From assembly GCA_964496575.1 (NCBI GenBank), contig CAZCAC010000030.1, forward strand, positions 1 to 64,000: a DNA stretch of 64,000 nt. The letters run 5' to 3'. Shown here one piece after another: positions 26,174 to 35,365 of this stretch. The notes below the pieces were generated by a model. The model was not told the origin of the DNA and made no database searches. It saw only the letters and a program-made list of their open reading frames with translations. This stretch comes from CAZCAC01 sp964496575. Lineage in GTDB: Bacteria > Planctomycetota > UBA1135 > GCA-002686595. The position numbers were made by a program, and so were the translations under genes. Within the stretch, counting starts at the first letter, position 1, and each line of letters begins with the position of its first letter.

Positions 26174-27388
26174 CTAGATCCCCGCCGCTTCGCTGATCTG
26201 CTCATCCGTGAGCAGCCTCGAGCTGTTCTTCGCCGCATCGAGGATCTTCTGGACGATCTCGTCGGTCGCTTCGATCCCGCGCTTCTCGAGGTACCACAGC
26301 ACGTTCGACTTGCCGCTCATCGGTCCGACGCGGATCTTCTGCTCGAGACCGAACAGGTCGGCGGGGACGCCGGAGTAGACGCGGTTGGCCAGCCAGTGGT
26401 CGCCCTTGCGGAAGGCCTTGATCACCGCGGAGGCATGCACCCCCGTGCCCGTCTCGAAGGCGTCGTTGCCGAAGACCGGGTAGTTGATCGGGAAGGGCAT
26501 CTGGATCGCCTCGGCTGCCTTGCGGCAGTAGGCGCCCAGCTGGGTGAGGTCGTTGTCGATCACTCCGTTGAGGCGCAGGTTCACCAGCAGGAGATCCATC
26601 TCCGTGTTGCCGGTGCGCTCGCCGACACCGAGCGCCGTGGCGTGGAGCCGCGTCGCACCGGCCTCGAGCGCGGCCATGGTATTGATCAGGCCCAGTCCGC
26701 GATCGCGGTGACCGTGCCAGTCGATCCCCACGTCGCAGCCCGTCTCCTCGATGACCCCCTTGACGAAGCGCACCAGGTTCTTCACACCCTCCGGTGTGGC
26801 GTGCCCGCAGGTGTCGCAGACGACGACGCGTTGTGCACCGGCATCGATCGCGGTCTTGAACAGCGCCCGGACCTGGTCGGGAGTGGCCCGCGTGGTGTCC
26901 TCGGTGACGAAGTTCATCGGGATATCGTGCTTCACGCAGAACTCGGTCGCCTCGCGCACCAACTTGAGCATATGGTCGAAGTCCCACCCCTCGGCGAATT
27001 GACGGATCGGACTCGATCCGATGAACGCGCAGACCTCGACCTTGGTCCCCGACTCCTGCTGCATCGCGACGACCGGCTCGATGTCGCCGATGACGGTCCG
27101 GCAGGCGACGTTCGGGCAGATGCTCAGGTCGGCCATCTCCTTGACCAGCGTGGAGATGTGCTCACGAGCCCGCGCTCCTGCTCCAGGCAAACCGATGTCC
27201 GCGGTGTAGATCCCCAGCTGGTCCATCAGGTGGACCAGCTCGATCTTCTGGTCGAGGCTCGGATCGGTCACCGAGGGGCTCTGCAAGCCGTCGCGCAGAG
27301 TCTCGTCGTCCAGCTGCACCTCGGTGTCGAACTTCGTGTACGGCTCGTTCCAATCGTGGATCAGGTCTTCGCTTCGCAGATCAGTCAT
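26174..27388 (-). CDS. 2-isopropylmalate/homocitrate synthase-family protein (HMGL-like)
   Basis: 404 residues with the (beta/alpha)8 barrel of the acyl-CoA:2-oxoacid condensing enzymes. LDDETLRDGLQ is the N-terminal metal and substrate loop (Arg-Asp pair), WHGHRDRGLGL carries the metal-binding histidines, and GVGERTGNTEMD is the phosphate-loop signature. It lacks the LeuA C-terminal allosteric domain, so it is closer in length to homocitrate, citramalate or related synthases. The substrate cannot be fixed from sequence. It is divergent from aspartate kinase (224 nt between starts), so a role in amino-acid biosynthesis is plausible. The start ATG 27388 is preceded by GAGG about 10 nt upstream. 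Confidence 0.9.
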   Translation of the reverse strand: MTDLRSEDLIHDWNEPYTKFDTEVQLDDETLRDGLQSPSVTDPSLDQKIELVHLMDQLGIYTADIGLPGAGARAREHISTLVKEMADLSICPNVACRTVIGDIEPVVAMQQESGTKVEVCAFIGSSPIRQFAEGWDFDHMLKLVREATEFCVKHDIPMNFVTEDTTRATPDQVRALFKTAIDAGAQRVVVCDTCGHATPEGVKNLVRFVKGVIEETGCDVGIDWHGHRDRGLGLINTMAALEAGATRLHATALGVGERTGNTEMDLLLVNLRLNGVIDNDLTQLGAYCRKAAEAIQMPFPINYPVFGNDAFETGTGVHASAVIKAFRKGDHWLANRVYSGVPADLFGLEQKIRVGPMSGKSNVLWYLEKRGIEATDEIVQKILDAAKNSSRLLTDEQISEAAGI

Positions 27389-27612
27389 CGTCTCGAGTCC
27401 TCGTCGCGCTGGGTTGGGAGATCGGGGATTGTAGCAGCCAGCCGCCCCGGGGAGGAACCCACCGGTGACCCGGCGGTGGAGCCGCGTTTCTGCGCTCTTC
27501 GGCCACCCCGATTGAACCACCGTGCCCGCGCGTCGTTCACTCGACCCTGATAGAGGGGGAGATCTGGCCGATGGCCGCTCCCCCATCGCGTGGCTACACT
27601 CCTCTCGACGAC

Positions 27613-28926
27613 ATGAGCTGCTCCCTGGTGATGAAATTCGGAGGCGTCAGCCTGGCCGACGGCGACGCGGTCCGGCGGGTCTGCAGGATCGTCACCGATC
27701 GAACCGGCGATCCTCCGCTGGTGGTCGTCAGCGCGCACCAGGGGGTCACCTCCTCGCTCGAGCACTGCGCGCGCGAGGCCACGCAGGGGCGAGCCGACAT
27801 CGATCAGGTCCGGCAGCGGCACCGCGGGCTGCTGCAACAGCTCTCCCTCGACCCCGAGCTCCTCGACCGCCACTTCGGCGAGCTGCGGCGGATCCTGGCC
27901 TGTATAGAGGGTCGCGGCACCCTGCTCGCCGAAGAGCTCGACCTGGCGCTCTCCTTCGGCGAACGGATGAGCGCCCGGGTCGTCGCCGCCGCGCTGCGCG
28001 GGATGGGGCACCTCGCCACGCCGGTCGATGCCTTCGACCTGGGACTCACCACCGACTCCCATTTCGGCCGCGCCCGCCCGCTGCCCGGCGTGCAGGAGAC
28101 GCTGCGCGCCTCGCTGGCGGAGATCCCCGGGATTCCGGTGGTGACCGGCTTCCTGGCCAGGGACCAGAGCGGCAACCTGACCACGCTGGGGCGCAATGGC
28201 TCCGACCTGACCGCCGCGCTGGTCGCGCACGCCGTCGGCGCCGAGCGGCTCGAGTTCTGGAAGGACGTGCCCGGCATCATGACCGCCGACCCGCGCCTCG
28301 TGCCCGAGGCGCGGGCGATCGACGTCATCGCGCCGGAGGCGGCGGGCGAGCTCGCGTTCCACGGCGCGAGCGTGCTGCACCCCCACGCCCTCGATCCCGA
28401 GTTCACCGAGACCGTCTCGATCCGCGTGCGCAACGTGCTCGCCCCTGATCAGCCGGGAACCGAGCTCCGCCCCGGCACACCGGTCGAGGGCCCGATCGCG
28501 ATCGCCGGGCACGCTCGGCTCGCGGGTCTCTCGATGCCGCGGGAAGGTGACCGCGGCCCGGCGGAGCTCTTCGCGCTGCTGCAGGCGAAGCGTGTCACGC
28601 CACGCCTGGTCCACGGCGAGAGCGAACGGGTTTCCGTCTTCGCTCCGCCTGGCTCGGGGATCGACGAAGTCGCTCATGAGCTCTCCGATCGCGCCACCGC
28701 GCTGCCCCCCGTCGCCTCGGTGGTGGTGGTCGGCGGCGGTGCGAACCCGGGGCTCGACGCGCTCGAGCTGCTCGACCGCGCTGGGCTTTCGCCCCGGCTC
28801 TCCGCGCAGGGCCGCTCGGCGGCGAGCCAGGTCTTCCTCATCGATCCGGAGGATCGCACCGAGGCGACGCGGGCCTTGCACGGGGGGTTGTTCGCGAGGG
28901 GCCTCGCTCAGCGCAATCGCCCCTAG
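27613..28926 (+). CDS. lysC: Aspartate kinase
   Basis: Phosphorylates L-aspartate, the first step toward lysine, threonine, methionine and diaminopimelate. The motifs are VMKFGGVSLAD (nucleotide loop), SFGERMSA (substrate), TTLGRNGSDLTA and WKDVPGIMTADPR with GELAFHGASVLHP. The C-terminal third contains the ACT-like regulatory region, so it is probably feedback-regulated. 437 residues, normal for a monofunctional kinase. The start is chosen at ATG 27613; ATG 27631, immediately before KFGG, is possible. It is transcribed away from the synthase-like gene. Confidence 0.93.
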   Translation: MSCSLVMKFGGVSLADGDAVRRVCRIVTDRTGDPPLVVVSAHQGVTSSLEHCAREATQGRADIDQVRQRHRGLLQQLSLDPELLDRHFGELRRILACIEGRGTLLAEELDLALSFGERMSARVVAAALRGMGHLATPVDAFDLGLTTDSHFGRARPLPGVQETLRASLAEIPGIPVVTGFLARDQSGNLTTLGRNGSDLTAALVAHAVGAERLEFWKDVPGIMTADPRLVPEARAIDVIAPEAAGELAFHGASVLHPHALDPEFTETVSIRVRNVLAPDQPGTELRPGTPVEGPIAIAGHARLAGLSMPREGDRGPAELFALLQAKRVTPRLVHGESERVSVFAPPGSGIDEVAHELSDRATALPPVASVVVVGGGANPGLDALELLDRAGLSPRLSAQGRSAASQVFLIDPEDRTEATRALHGGLFARGLAQRNRP

Positions 28927-29014
28927 GACGCCGTATTCTCCGATTCCCCGCCGCGCTCACGGGAGGGGTGGCGTCTTGGGGGAAATCGAGCGACCCTTGA
29001 CCAGGAGCCCGGCC

Positions 29015-31393
29015 ATGCCCTCCTCGACCCAGATGATCTCCTCCGAATCCCTCCTCCAGCACGAGCCCTTCGTCACCGCCGTGGTGCGGGGTCTGCTCTC
29101 GGACGAGGCGCGGGTTCAGGACGTGCTCCAGGAGACCTGGCTGACCGCGCTTCGCCGGCCTCCGCGCGCGGCGGTCTCCCTCCGCGCCTGGCTGGCTCGG
29201 GTGGCCGGAAACCTGGCGAGGGACTCGCGTCGCAGCGAGATCCGACGTCGGATACGAGAGCGAGCTGCCAGTCGCCCCGATGGGCTGGAGTCGGTCGACG
29301 CCACCTTCGAGCGGCTCTCCGCGCAGCGCGAGGTCGTCGACGCCGTGCTGGCGCTCGAGGAGCCCTACCGGACCGTCGTCCTGCTCCGCTACTACCAGGA
29401 CCTGAGTCCCACGCAGATCGCGAAGCGGACGGGGCGCAGCCCGGCGACGGTTCGCTCGCAGCTCTCTCGGGCACGCGAGATCCTGAGAGGGGTCCTGGAC
29501 TCGCGCTTCGAGGGCGGCCGGCGAACGTGGTCCGCGCTGCTGCTGCCCGTGATCCCCGCGTCCCCCTTCTCCAGGATCATCAGCCCGATCGGGGGCGCGA
29601 CGATGCTGAAGGTCGCCCTGGTCGGCCTCGCCGCGCTCGCCATCCTCGCCGTGCCCCGATTGCTGAACTGGAGCGTGTCGAGCTCGGAGGCCTCCGCAGT
29701 GGGCTCCTGGAATCCGTTGACCCGGGAGGCGCCGGCGAACACCGAGACTCCTCTCGTGTCCGCTGACGTGAGACCGGACTCCGCGAGGCGGAGACCGGTG
29801 GAGGTCGAACGCCACCTCGTCGTCGGTCAGGAGGAGCCGGCTCGGCCCACGGTTCGCGGTCGGGTGGTCGACGCCGACGGCCGTCCCGTCGCCGGTGCGA
29901 CGATGAACGGCGGCTGGACCTTTGCCGATCCCGGCGAGCCCGGGACCGTGGACCTGAGGCCTCGAATCGCGAATGACACCTGGACCACCACCGGAGAAGA
30001 CGGACGCTTCGAACAGGAGATCGATCTGCGCTCGCTTCCCGAGCGACTCCTCGTCCTGGACCCCGACCGCGAGTGTGGAGCGATCATCAGTATCGAAGGA
30101 GCCGGGGAGCTCGAGGACATCGTCCTGCAACCGCTCGTCGAGGTTCGTGGCGAGGTCGCCTTCCACTCCCCCGGCCGGCTGCCCGAGGAAGGTGGTCTGT
30201 GGCTGTCACCGGACAGCATGGCCGGTGTGATGCTCATCTGCTTCGGAAGCTCGGGACGCTACGCCCTGCGGGTTCCGCCCGGTCGCTACAGCGTTTCCAC
30301 CTCGAACGATCTTCAGGGGCTCTTCGGATCTCAACCGACGAACAGGAGCATTCGGGTTCTCGATGAAGCCGTGGGCCTCGGACGGATCGAGGTGGAGATT
30401 CCCGAGCTGGCTCAGCTGAACTTCGTTCTACGCGATGCCGAAGGAGCGGCGACCAGCGGCTATGTCGCCAACTTCTGGATTCTCGATGGCGGCACCCCCT
30501 CTGGCTTCCGCCGCTCGAAGGCGACGGATGTGCCGGGCACGGTCGTCCTGACCCAGGAGATCTACCGCGCAGATCAGGCCTTCACGTTCCTCGCCTTCGA
30601 CATCGGGCGGCGGCTGGGCGGCATCGCCGTCGTGCCCCCGACCTCGCGCTCCCGGCCGATCGAGGTCACGCTGGAGCCCATCGTTCGAGTCAGCGGTCGG
30701 TTCGCGTACTCGACCGACGGCAAGGCTCCCGAGTTCACCATCACCTACGTGTACACCGCCGACGGAGATCACCGGGTGATGCGCTGCCGCGGCAGCGAAG
30801 GTGAGATCGACCTCTGGTTGCCGCCGGGTGAGTGGCTCCTGCGAGGCTACGGCACGCACACCGAGACGAAGCAGTGGACCGTGTCACTCGGTCGGGAGGA
30901 GCGCGAGCGGGATCTTGGAATCGTGAAGCTCGAACCGACCCCGGCCTACGGTCTGGTCGGGGAGCAGGCTCCGCCGTGGACCGTCAAGGCCGCTCGTGGG
31001 CTCGGGGCGGAGGTTCAACCTTCCGACTTCGGGGGTCGCTACCTGTTGCTCGAGTTCTGGGGACACTGGTGAAGTCCCTGCGTGGCCGGCAGTTTGCCGG
31101 CGCTGTTCGAAGCGACCGAGGAGCTGGCGGATCACTCCGATCGCTTCGCCGTGGTCACCTTCCACGCCCCCGACATCGCCGAGTTCGACGAGCTGGACGC
31201 GCCGCTCGCCAAGCTGGAGACGCGACGCTGGAAGCGCGAGTTCCCCTTCCCGATCGTCCTGGACCCGAGCGGCGAGACGGCGAAGCGCTACGGCGTGACC
31301 GGCTACCCCTCGTCCGCCCTGATCGGACCGGATGGATCGATCCTCGCCATCGGGGACGCGCGGGAGCGCCTGGTCGAGATACTGTCCGAGTAG
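29015..31393 (+). CDS. Transmembrane ECF sigma factor fused to an extracytoplasmic redoxin; in-frame TGA at the redox cysteine (candidate selenoprotein)
   Basis: 792 residues if the TGA at 31070-31072 (codon 686) is read through. Residues 1-165 are an ECF sigma factor: region 2 (DVLQETWLTAL) and region 4 helix-turn-helix (SPTQIAKRTGRSPATVRSQLSRARE). One transmembrane helix lies at 197-218. A long extracytoplasmic part follows, starting with a carboxypeptidase-regulatory-like domain (VRGRVVDADGRPVAGATM). The C-terminus is a TlpA-type thioredoxin fold: LLLEFWGHW-TGA-SPC, then the cis-proline loop VTGYPSSALIGPDG, ending at TAG 31391-31393. The TGA takes the place of the first cysteine of CxxC. 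AGGAG is 7 nt before the ATG. If TGA stops translation, the redoxin would lose most of its fold. A perfect hairpin follows the TGA. Confidence 0.88.
31085..31101 (+). promoter_or_regulatory. Candidate bacterial SECIS hairpin in the sigma-redoxin gene
   Basis: 12 nt after the TGA, GCCGGCA-GTT-TGCCGGC forms a perfect 7-bp stem with a GUU loop that starts 19 nt from the TGA and has G first. Stem length, loop size and closing A-U pair match the hairpin in the FG-GAP lipoprotein gene at 616-632. Confidence 0.6.
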
Positions 31394-31609
31394 GGTCGCT
31401 GCGCGTCTTTCCCTGGACCGGTACTCGCGTCAGCAATCCGCGAGCTCCAGTCCGCTCCGGTTCTCGACGACCGCTCCTCACATGCAGGCCATCGCCCTCG
31501 ACGCCGCTCCCTCTCCCGGGAGGCTCACGGGGCCTCTCGCCTTCTTGACGGGGGTTCCCGGGGCGCCCATCATCGGAGGCGGCAACGAGACTCTTCAGGG
31601 ACGAAAACG

Positions 31610-33046
31610 ATGCGCGCGACCAGATTGTCGGTTCTGGCCCCTCTCTACATCCTGCTCTCCGCGATCGGGAGTGCGGCCCCAGGGGACCCGCCCGAGGAGC
31701 GGACCTTCGAGCTGGAGGACGGCAAGGCGACCCGTTTCGGCCAGCTGAGTCTCTCGCGGAAGCGCACCGAGCGGATCCCGGCGGCGGAGGAGCGGCCGGA
31801 AGGCTTGCGCGGAGTGCCGGTGCTCGTCGCGGAGAAGCCTCTCTTCGGGGCCGTGCCGCTCGGGATCGGCACCGAGGCGCGCCAGCTCTACTTCGCGCTC
31901 GACAAGCGCAAGGCCAGCTCGAGGAGGTACGACCGTGTCTACCTCGACCTGGATCTCGACGGCGATCTCTCCGACGAGGAGCAGCGCCGGACCTGGAAGC
32001 CCTTCGAGCTCTCGCTCGATGCGGGAGACGGGCTCGGGGAGCGGTCGATCGAGCTGAAGCCGAGAGTACACACGAAGCGGAACGGCCCGACGACGCTGGC
32101 GCTGTACTTCACGAAGGTGAGGCACGGAAGGATCGAGATCGGCGAGCGGGAATTCGAGGTCGTGCTGGGTCAGGGTCCCACCCTCGACGGGCGGTACGAC
32201 CGGCCGGATTGCCCGATGGTGCTCGATCCCCGACCGAGCCGCTACACCGAGAGCCGACTGGGCTCGGGGCGGTTCATCGACGGCGCGTACTGGGTCTTCT
32301 CCGCCACTCCGGACGGCAGTCGCCTGACCGTGAAGCCGTACGAAGGTGTCCGCGGCACCCTCAGCGTCGGAGCGGGCGGACGCGACGTCGAGAAGATGTC
32401 GCTCGCCGGCTACCTGCTCGGAGATTTCGACGCACCGGTGGGGGCGTTCGATGAGGATGACAAGCTCGGTCTCGCCGAGAAGTGCGAGATCCCCGTCGGG
32501 AGCTACCGCCCGTCCACCCTGACGGTGCGCTACGACACGCTGTCCCTCGACCTCTCCACCGACTACTACTCCCAGATGGAGTCGGTGAAGACCGGTGCTT
32601 CGCCGATCGAAGCGATCGAGATCCGCGAGGGCCGACCGTACGTCCTCGACTTCGCCGCCACCCCGGAGATCCGCTTCCTCGAGCCGGAGGAAGAGGCACG
32701 CTTCGCGCGCGGCGACGAGATTCAGTTCGAGGCCCTGCTCACCTATCCGAAGCTGGGCGTCATGGTTCGCGATATCGAGCGCTGGCGCGAGGGGAAACGC
32801 GACGGCACCTGGATTCGGAAGAGCTCGCTCGATCCGCAGGTCACCGTGGTCGATTCGAAGGGGAAGATCCGCGCCAAGGGCCGAATGCCCTTCGGGTGAG
32901 GTGGCACCTGCGGGTACTCATGGGAAGTACCGAAGGACCTGGAGATCAGTGGCGACGAGGAAACCTTCACCCTCGCGGTGCAGTACGACACCGAGGGAAT
33001 CTTCGGAAAGCTGGCGGCGAGCCGGAAGATCGTGATCGAGCGCTGA
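31610..33046 (+). CDS. Secreted protein of unknown family, in-frame TGA near C-terminus (candidate selenoprotein)
   Basis: 478 residues when read through the TGA at 32897-32899 (codon 430). The signal peptide is MRATRLSVLAPLYILLSAIG. The mature part contains a calcium-loop-like DLDLDGDLSDEE near residue 110 and ends in a conserved MPFG segment. The frame continues after the TGA for 48 codons (GGTCGYSWEVP...). This tail aligns with the paralogue at 49310-51094, which has MPFG-R-DGTCAYSWEVP and the same following 45 residues. The TGA thus sits where the paralogue has Arg (CGA), three residues before a shared cysteine. Sec would give a UxxxC motif; a CGA-to-TGA nonsense mutation is the main alternative. 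Function unknown. Confidence 0.8.
32913..32931 (+). promoter_or_regulatory. Imperfect SECIS-like hairpin
   Basis: GGTACT (32913-32918) pairs with AGTACC (32926-32931) over a 7-nt loop CATGGGA; the loop starts 19 nt after the TGA at 32897. Position agrees with the two other candidates, but the loop lacks G in its first two bases. The paralogue, which has no TGA, retains part of the same pairing because of shared codons. Confidence 0.3.
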
Positions 33047-33179
33047 TCGGCGGTCGGGGCCCCCAGCGGAGAATCGATCGCCAGGCGGAAACCGACGAAC
33101 TCGGTCGGCGACCATTCCACCGTCTCGAAGAGGTGGGCGAGGAGCTCCTCGGGGCGGCGCCCAGAGGCAGGGGAAGACC

Positions 33180-34037
33180 CTAATCACTCCCCATGCCGAT
33201 CCGGAGAGTCGCCTTCAGCTTCCAGGCCTCGACGTTCTCGCCTTCGCTCCTGCGCCTGTCGAGGGACAGGTGGGTGATCGGCATGACAGCTTCGCTGTCG
33301 TGCAAGCGGTTCAGGAAGGCACCGCAGTCCGCAACCGTGAGCCGGGGGTCGTCACCGCCGAGCTGGAGGTTGAGAGTGCGTTCCACTTGCTTCTTCGCGT
33401 TCACCCGTTGGGAGGAATCGACCCGGAGGCTGCTGATCTGTCCGTGGTCGGTACTCACGCAGCGGGTGATCTCGGTCAGGGGTCGGGACAGATCTTCCGA
33501 GGGCTTCATGTCCCCGGTCGCGGGAAGATAGATCTCGAGTCGTGGAACGTGGAGGCTCCTGGTCGGCAAGTCGAGGCGCGTACTCCCGATGTCAACGCCG
33601 AGCTCGCCATTGTACTCGTCCATGGTCTCGCTGAAGCTCTCGAGCATGGTCGCGGCGATAACCAGATCGTCGACGGCCTGGATGTGCAGGTCGAGAGTCA
33701 CCTGGAAGTGGGCAGTGTCCTTCGCCCTGCGGCGAGTCACGAGTTTCACCTCGATGCTTTCCACGTGAACCTGCGGAGGCGCTCCTCCGCCCGCTTTTCG
33801 GATCATCGCCTCGACGTGCTGCTTTCGCGTCGGGGCCGCGATCCAGCAGGCCCCAGCCAGGCCGGGAGCACTCCAGTTCTGCAGGCTGTTCAACACGTAC
33901 TCGGCCGCTCGAAGGGCATCTGCCCGACCCTCCCCGCGGGGCGGACGAGACCTGGCCGTGTCGCCGCTCGGCCCTCCCGGCAGCAGCGGACAGGCGAGCA
34001 GGGAGAAGAGCACGATCGAGATCATCGGGTTCGTCAT
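33180..34037 (-). CDS. Secreted protein, unknown function
   Basis: 285 residues. The N-terminus is MTNPMISIVLFSLLACPLLPGG, a signal peptide with a possible lipobox-like LLAC. The mature protein has no recognised domain: a helical N-terminal part (ALRAAEYVLNSLQNW) followed by mixed beta regions. It reads like a periplasmic PilO/GspM-type or DUF protein (ADCGAFLNRLHDSEAVMPITHLSLDR resembles the region of type IV pilus PilO proteins), but this is weak. It is convergent with the preceding gene. Confidence 0.65.
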   Translation of the reverse strand: MTNPMISIVLFSLLACPLLPGGPSGDTARSRPPRGEGRADALRAAEYVLNSLQNWSAPGLAGACWIAAPTRKQHVEAMIRKAGGGAPPQVHVESIEVKLVTRRRAKDTAHFQVTLDLHIQAVDDLVIAATMLESFSETMDEYNGELGVDIGSTRLDLPTRSLHVPRLEIYLPATGDMKPSEDLSRPLTEITRCVSTDHGQISSLRVDSSQRVNAKKQVERTLNLQLGGDDPRLTVADCGAFLNRLHDSEAVMPITHLSLDRRRSEGENVEAWKLKATLRIGMGSD

Positions 34038-34375
34038 GGGTGACTCACGGTGGGTTGGCTGGTCGGGTCGTGGCCAGTGGACGACTTCATGGCCCGCCGC
34101 TTCCCAGAAACCGGGAAGCGGATACGGTGCCGGACGTCTTTCCTCACCGCTTAGGGAGCCGCTCTCCCATGCGCGGACCCCAGCTTACGGGCACCGGCTG
34201 GAGTGCTCATTCTCCGAGGCGAGCGAGGAAGAGGAGAACTGGATCTGATTTCGGCGGAGGTGGATTCGCCGCTCCCCTCCACCCCCCGAGCGACCTCCTC
34301 GGCTATGCTCTCGTCCGCGGCGCGATCCTGCCCTCCGCGCCGAACTGGCCCCTACTTCCATCGACAAGGAGAAGC
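34038..34375. other. Divergent intergenic region
   Basis: 338 nt between two divergent genes. I see no convincing promoter pair, repeat or small gene in it. Confidence 0.4.
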
Positions 34376-35008
34376 ATGATGAAGCTGGAGATCGGTGCCC
34401 TGTTCCTGGCGTTCCTCGGCGGCATGGTCGTTCAAGACCGGATGACCCCCGACCAGGTGAAGTGGAAGGACTACGGCGAGGACCCGATGGCCAACCCGCA
34501 GTTCATGGCGGACTGGACGGCCTCCGCCGCCACCGGCGAGCATCACGAGCACCTGGCCAAGAGCGTCGGCGAGTTCGACGTGGCGGGGAAGATGTGGATG
34601 AGCCCGGACGCCGAGCCGATGCAGTCGACGGCGACGGCCAAACGCCGCACGGTCCTGGGAGGTCGCTACCTGATCGAGGAGTACAAGAGCGAGTTCATGG
34701 GCATGGATTTCGAGGGGATGTTGATCCAGGGTTACGACAACCTGGCCCAGGAGCCCTTCTCGATCTGGATCGACTCGATGAGTACCTGGCCCGCCTTCGC
34801 TCGCGGCGAGAAGGGCGAGGACGGGGTGGTCGAGTTCAGGGGAGTGATGAAGGATGTGATGACCCCCGGCGGCCGTCCCTCGCGCAGCAACATGCGCAAT
34901 ACCGCGAACGGCGGATGCGTGATGTCGATGTACGACACCGTCCCCGGCGGCGGTGAATACAAGGTGATGGAGCTCACCTACACGAAGAAGGACGGGAAGG
35001 AAAAGTAG
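34376..35008 (+). CDS. DUF1579-family protein
   Basis: 210 residues with the DUF1579 pattern: HEHLAKSVGEFDVAGKMWMSP, then GRYLIEEYKSEFMGMDFEGM, GYDNLAQEPFSIWIDSMSTWP. The family has a lipocalin-like beta-barrel shape; its biochemical role is unknown and it is frequent in planctomycetes. The N-terminus is hydrophobic (IGALFLAFLGGMVVQ), probably a signal peptide. AAGGAG precedes the ATG at 34376 by 4 nt; a second ATG directly follows at 34379 and has better spacing. Confidence 0.85.
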   Translation: MMKLEIGALFLAFLGGMVVQDRMTPDQVKWKDYGEDPMANPQFMADWTASAATGEHHEHLAKSVGEFDVAGKMWMSPDAEPMQSTATAKRRTVLGGRYLIEEYKSEFMGMDFEGMLIQGYDNLAQEPFSIWIDSMSTWPAFARGEKGEDGVVEFRGVMKDVMTPGGRPSRSNMRNTANGGCVMSMYDTVPGGGEYKVMELTYTKKDGKEK

Positions 35009-35086
35009 GTCGGGCTGCGCGATTCGGCGGGCTCGGTTCTCGGGGAGCCATCGAGGGCGCCGCGCCAACTCACCAACAAGAAGGCG

Positions 35087-35302
35087 GTGCCGGCCGTATA
35101 CGGCAGAGCCCGGTTCCGTGAGGTTCCAACGAAAGAAGGACCATACGGTGTCTCACTCTCCATCGGCCCTCTCGAGCCCTACGAACTGCACGACGACGAC
35201 GTGATCCAGGTCGAGAGGAGCGTCGAGGCGGCGACCCCCGAGTACGAACACGTTCATCGGACGATCTACCGGGCGAAGGCCCCCGACGGCTCCGACCGCT
35301 GA
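35087..35302 (+). CDS. Possible small protein, unknown
   Basis: A 71-codon frame opening with GTG at 35087. Its codons have the G/C-rich third positions usual for genes here, and it ends in TGA just where the 29-bp palindrome begins. The frame is the same as that of the DUF1579 gene and is open back to that gene's TAG stop, so it could also be the decayed tail of a longer protein. No domain recognised; no good ribosome-binding site. Confidence 0.35.
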   Translation: MPAVYGRARFREVPTKEGPYGVSLSIGPLEPYELHDDDVIQVERSVEAATPEYEHVHRTIYRAKAPDGSDR

Positions 35303-35329
35303 GCGGCGCCGCTCGCGCGACGCCGCTCC
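35301..35329 (-). repeat. 29-bp palindromic element, copy B (probable terminator)
   Basis: The reverse complement of these 29 bases is identical to 7953-7981. It lies 36 nt past the stop of the minus-strand gene at 35366, the same orientation and distance as copy A to its gene. The two genes also share the same C-terminal variant, so gene end and element seem to have moved together. Confidence 0.6.
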
Positions 35330-35365
35330 TGCTGGTCTGTCGAGTTCGGGCCTCCGTCTATCCGT

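Noticed and set aside
35006..35302. Read-through of the DUF1579 TAG stop into the 71-codon frame
   Set aside because: The DUF1579 protein is complete at the TAG, and the downstream frame adds no conserved feature; pyrrolysine is not expected.
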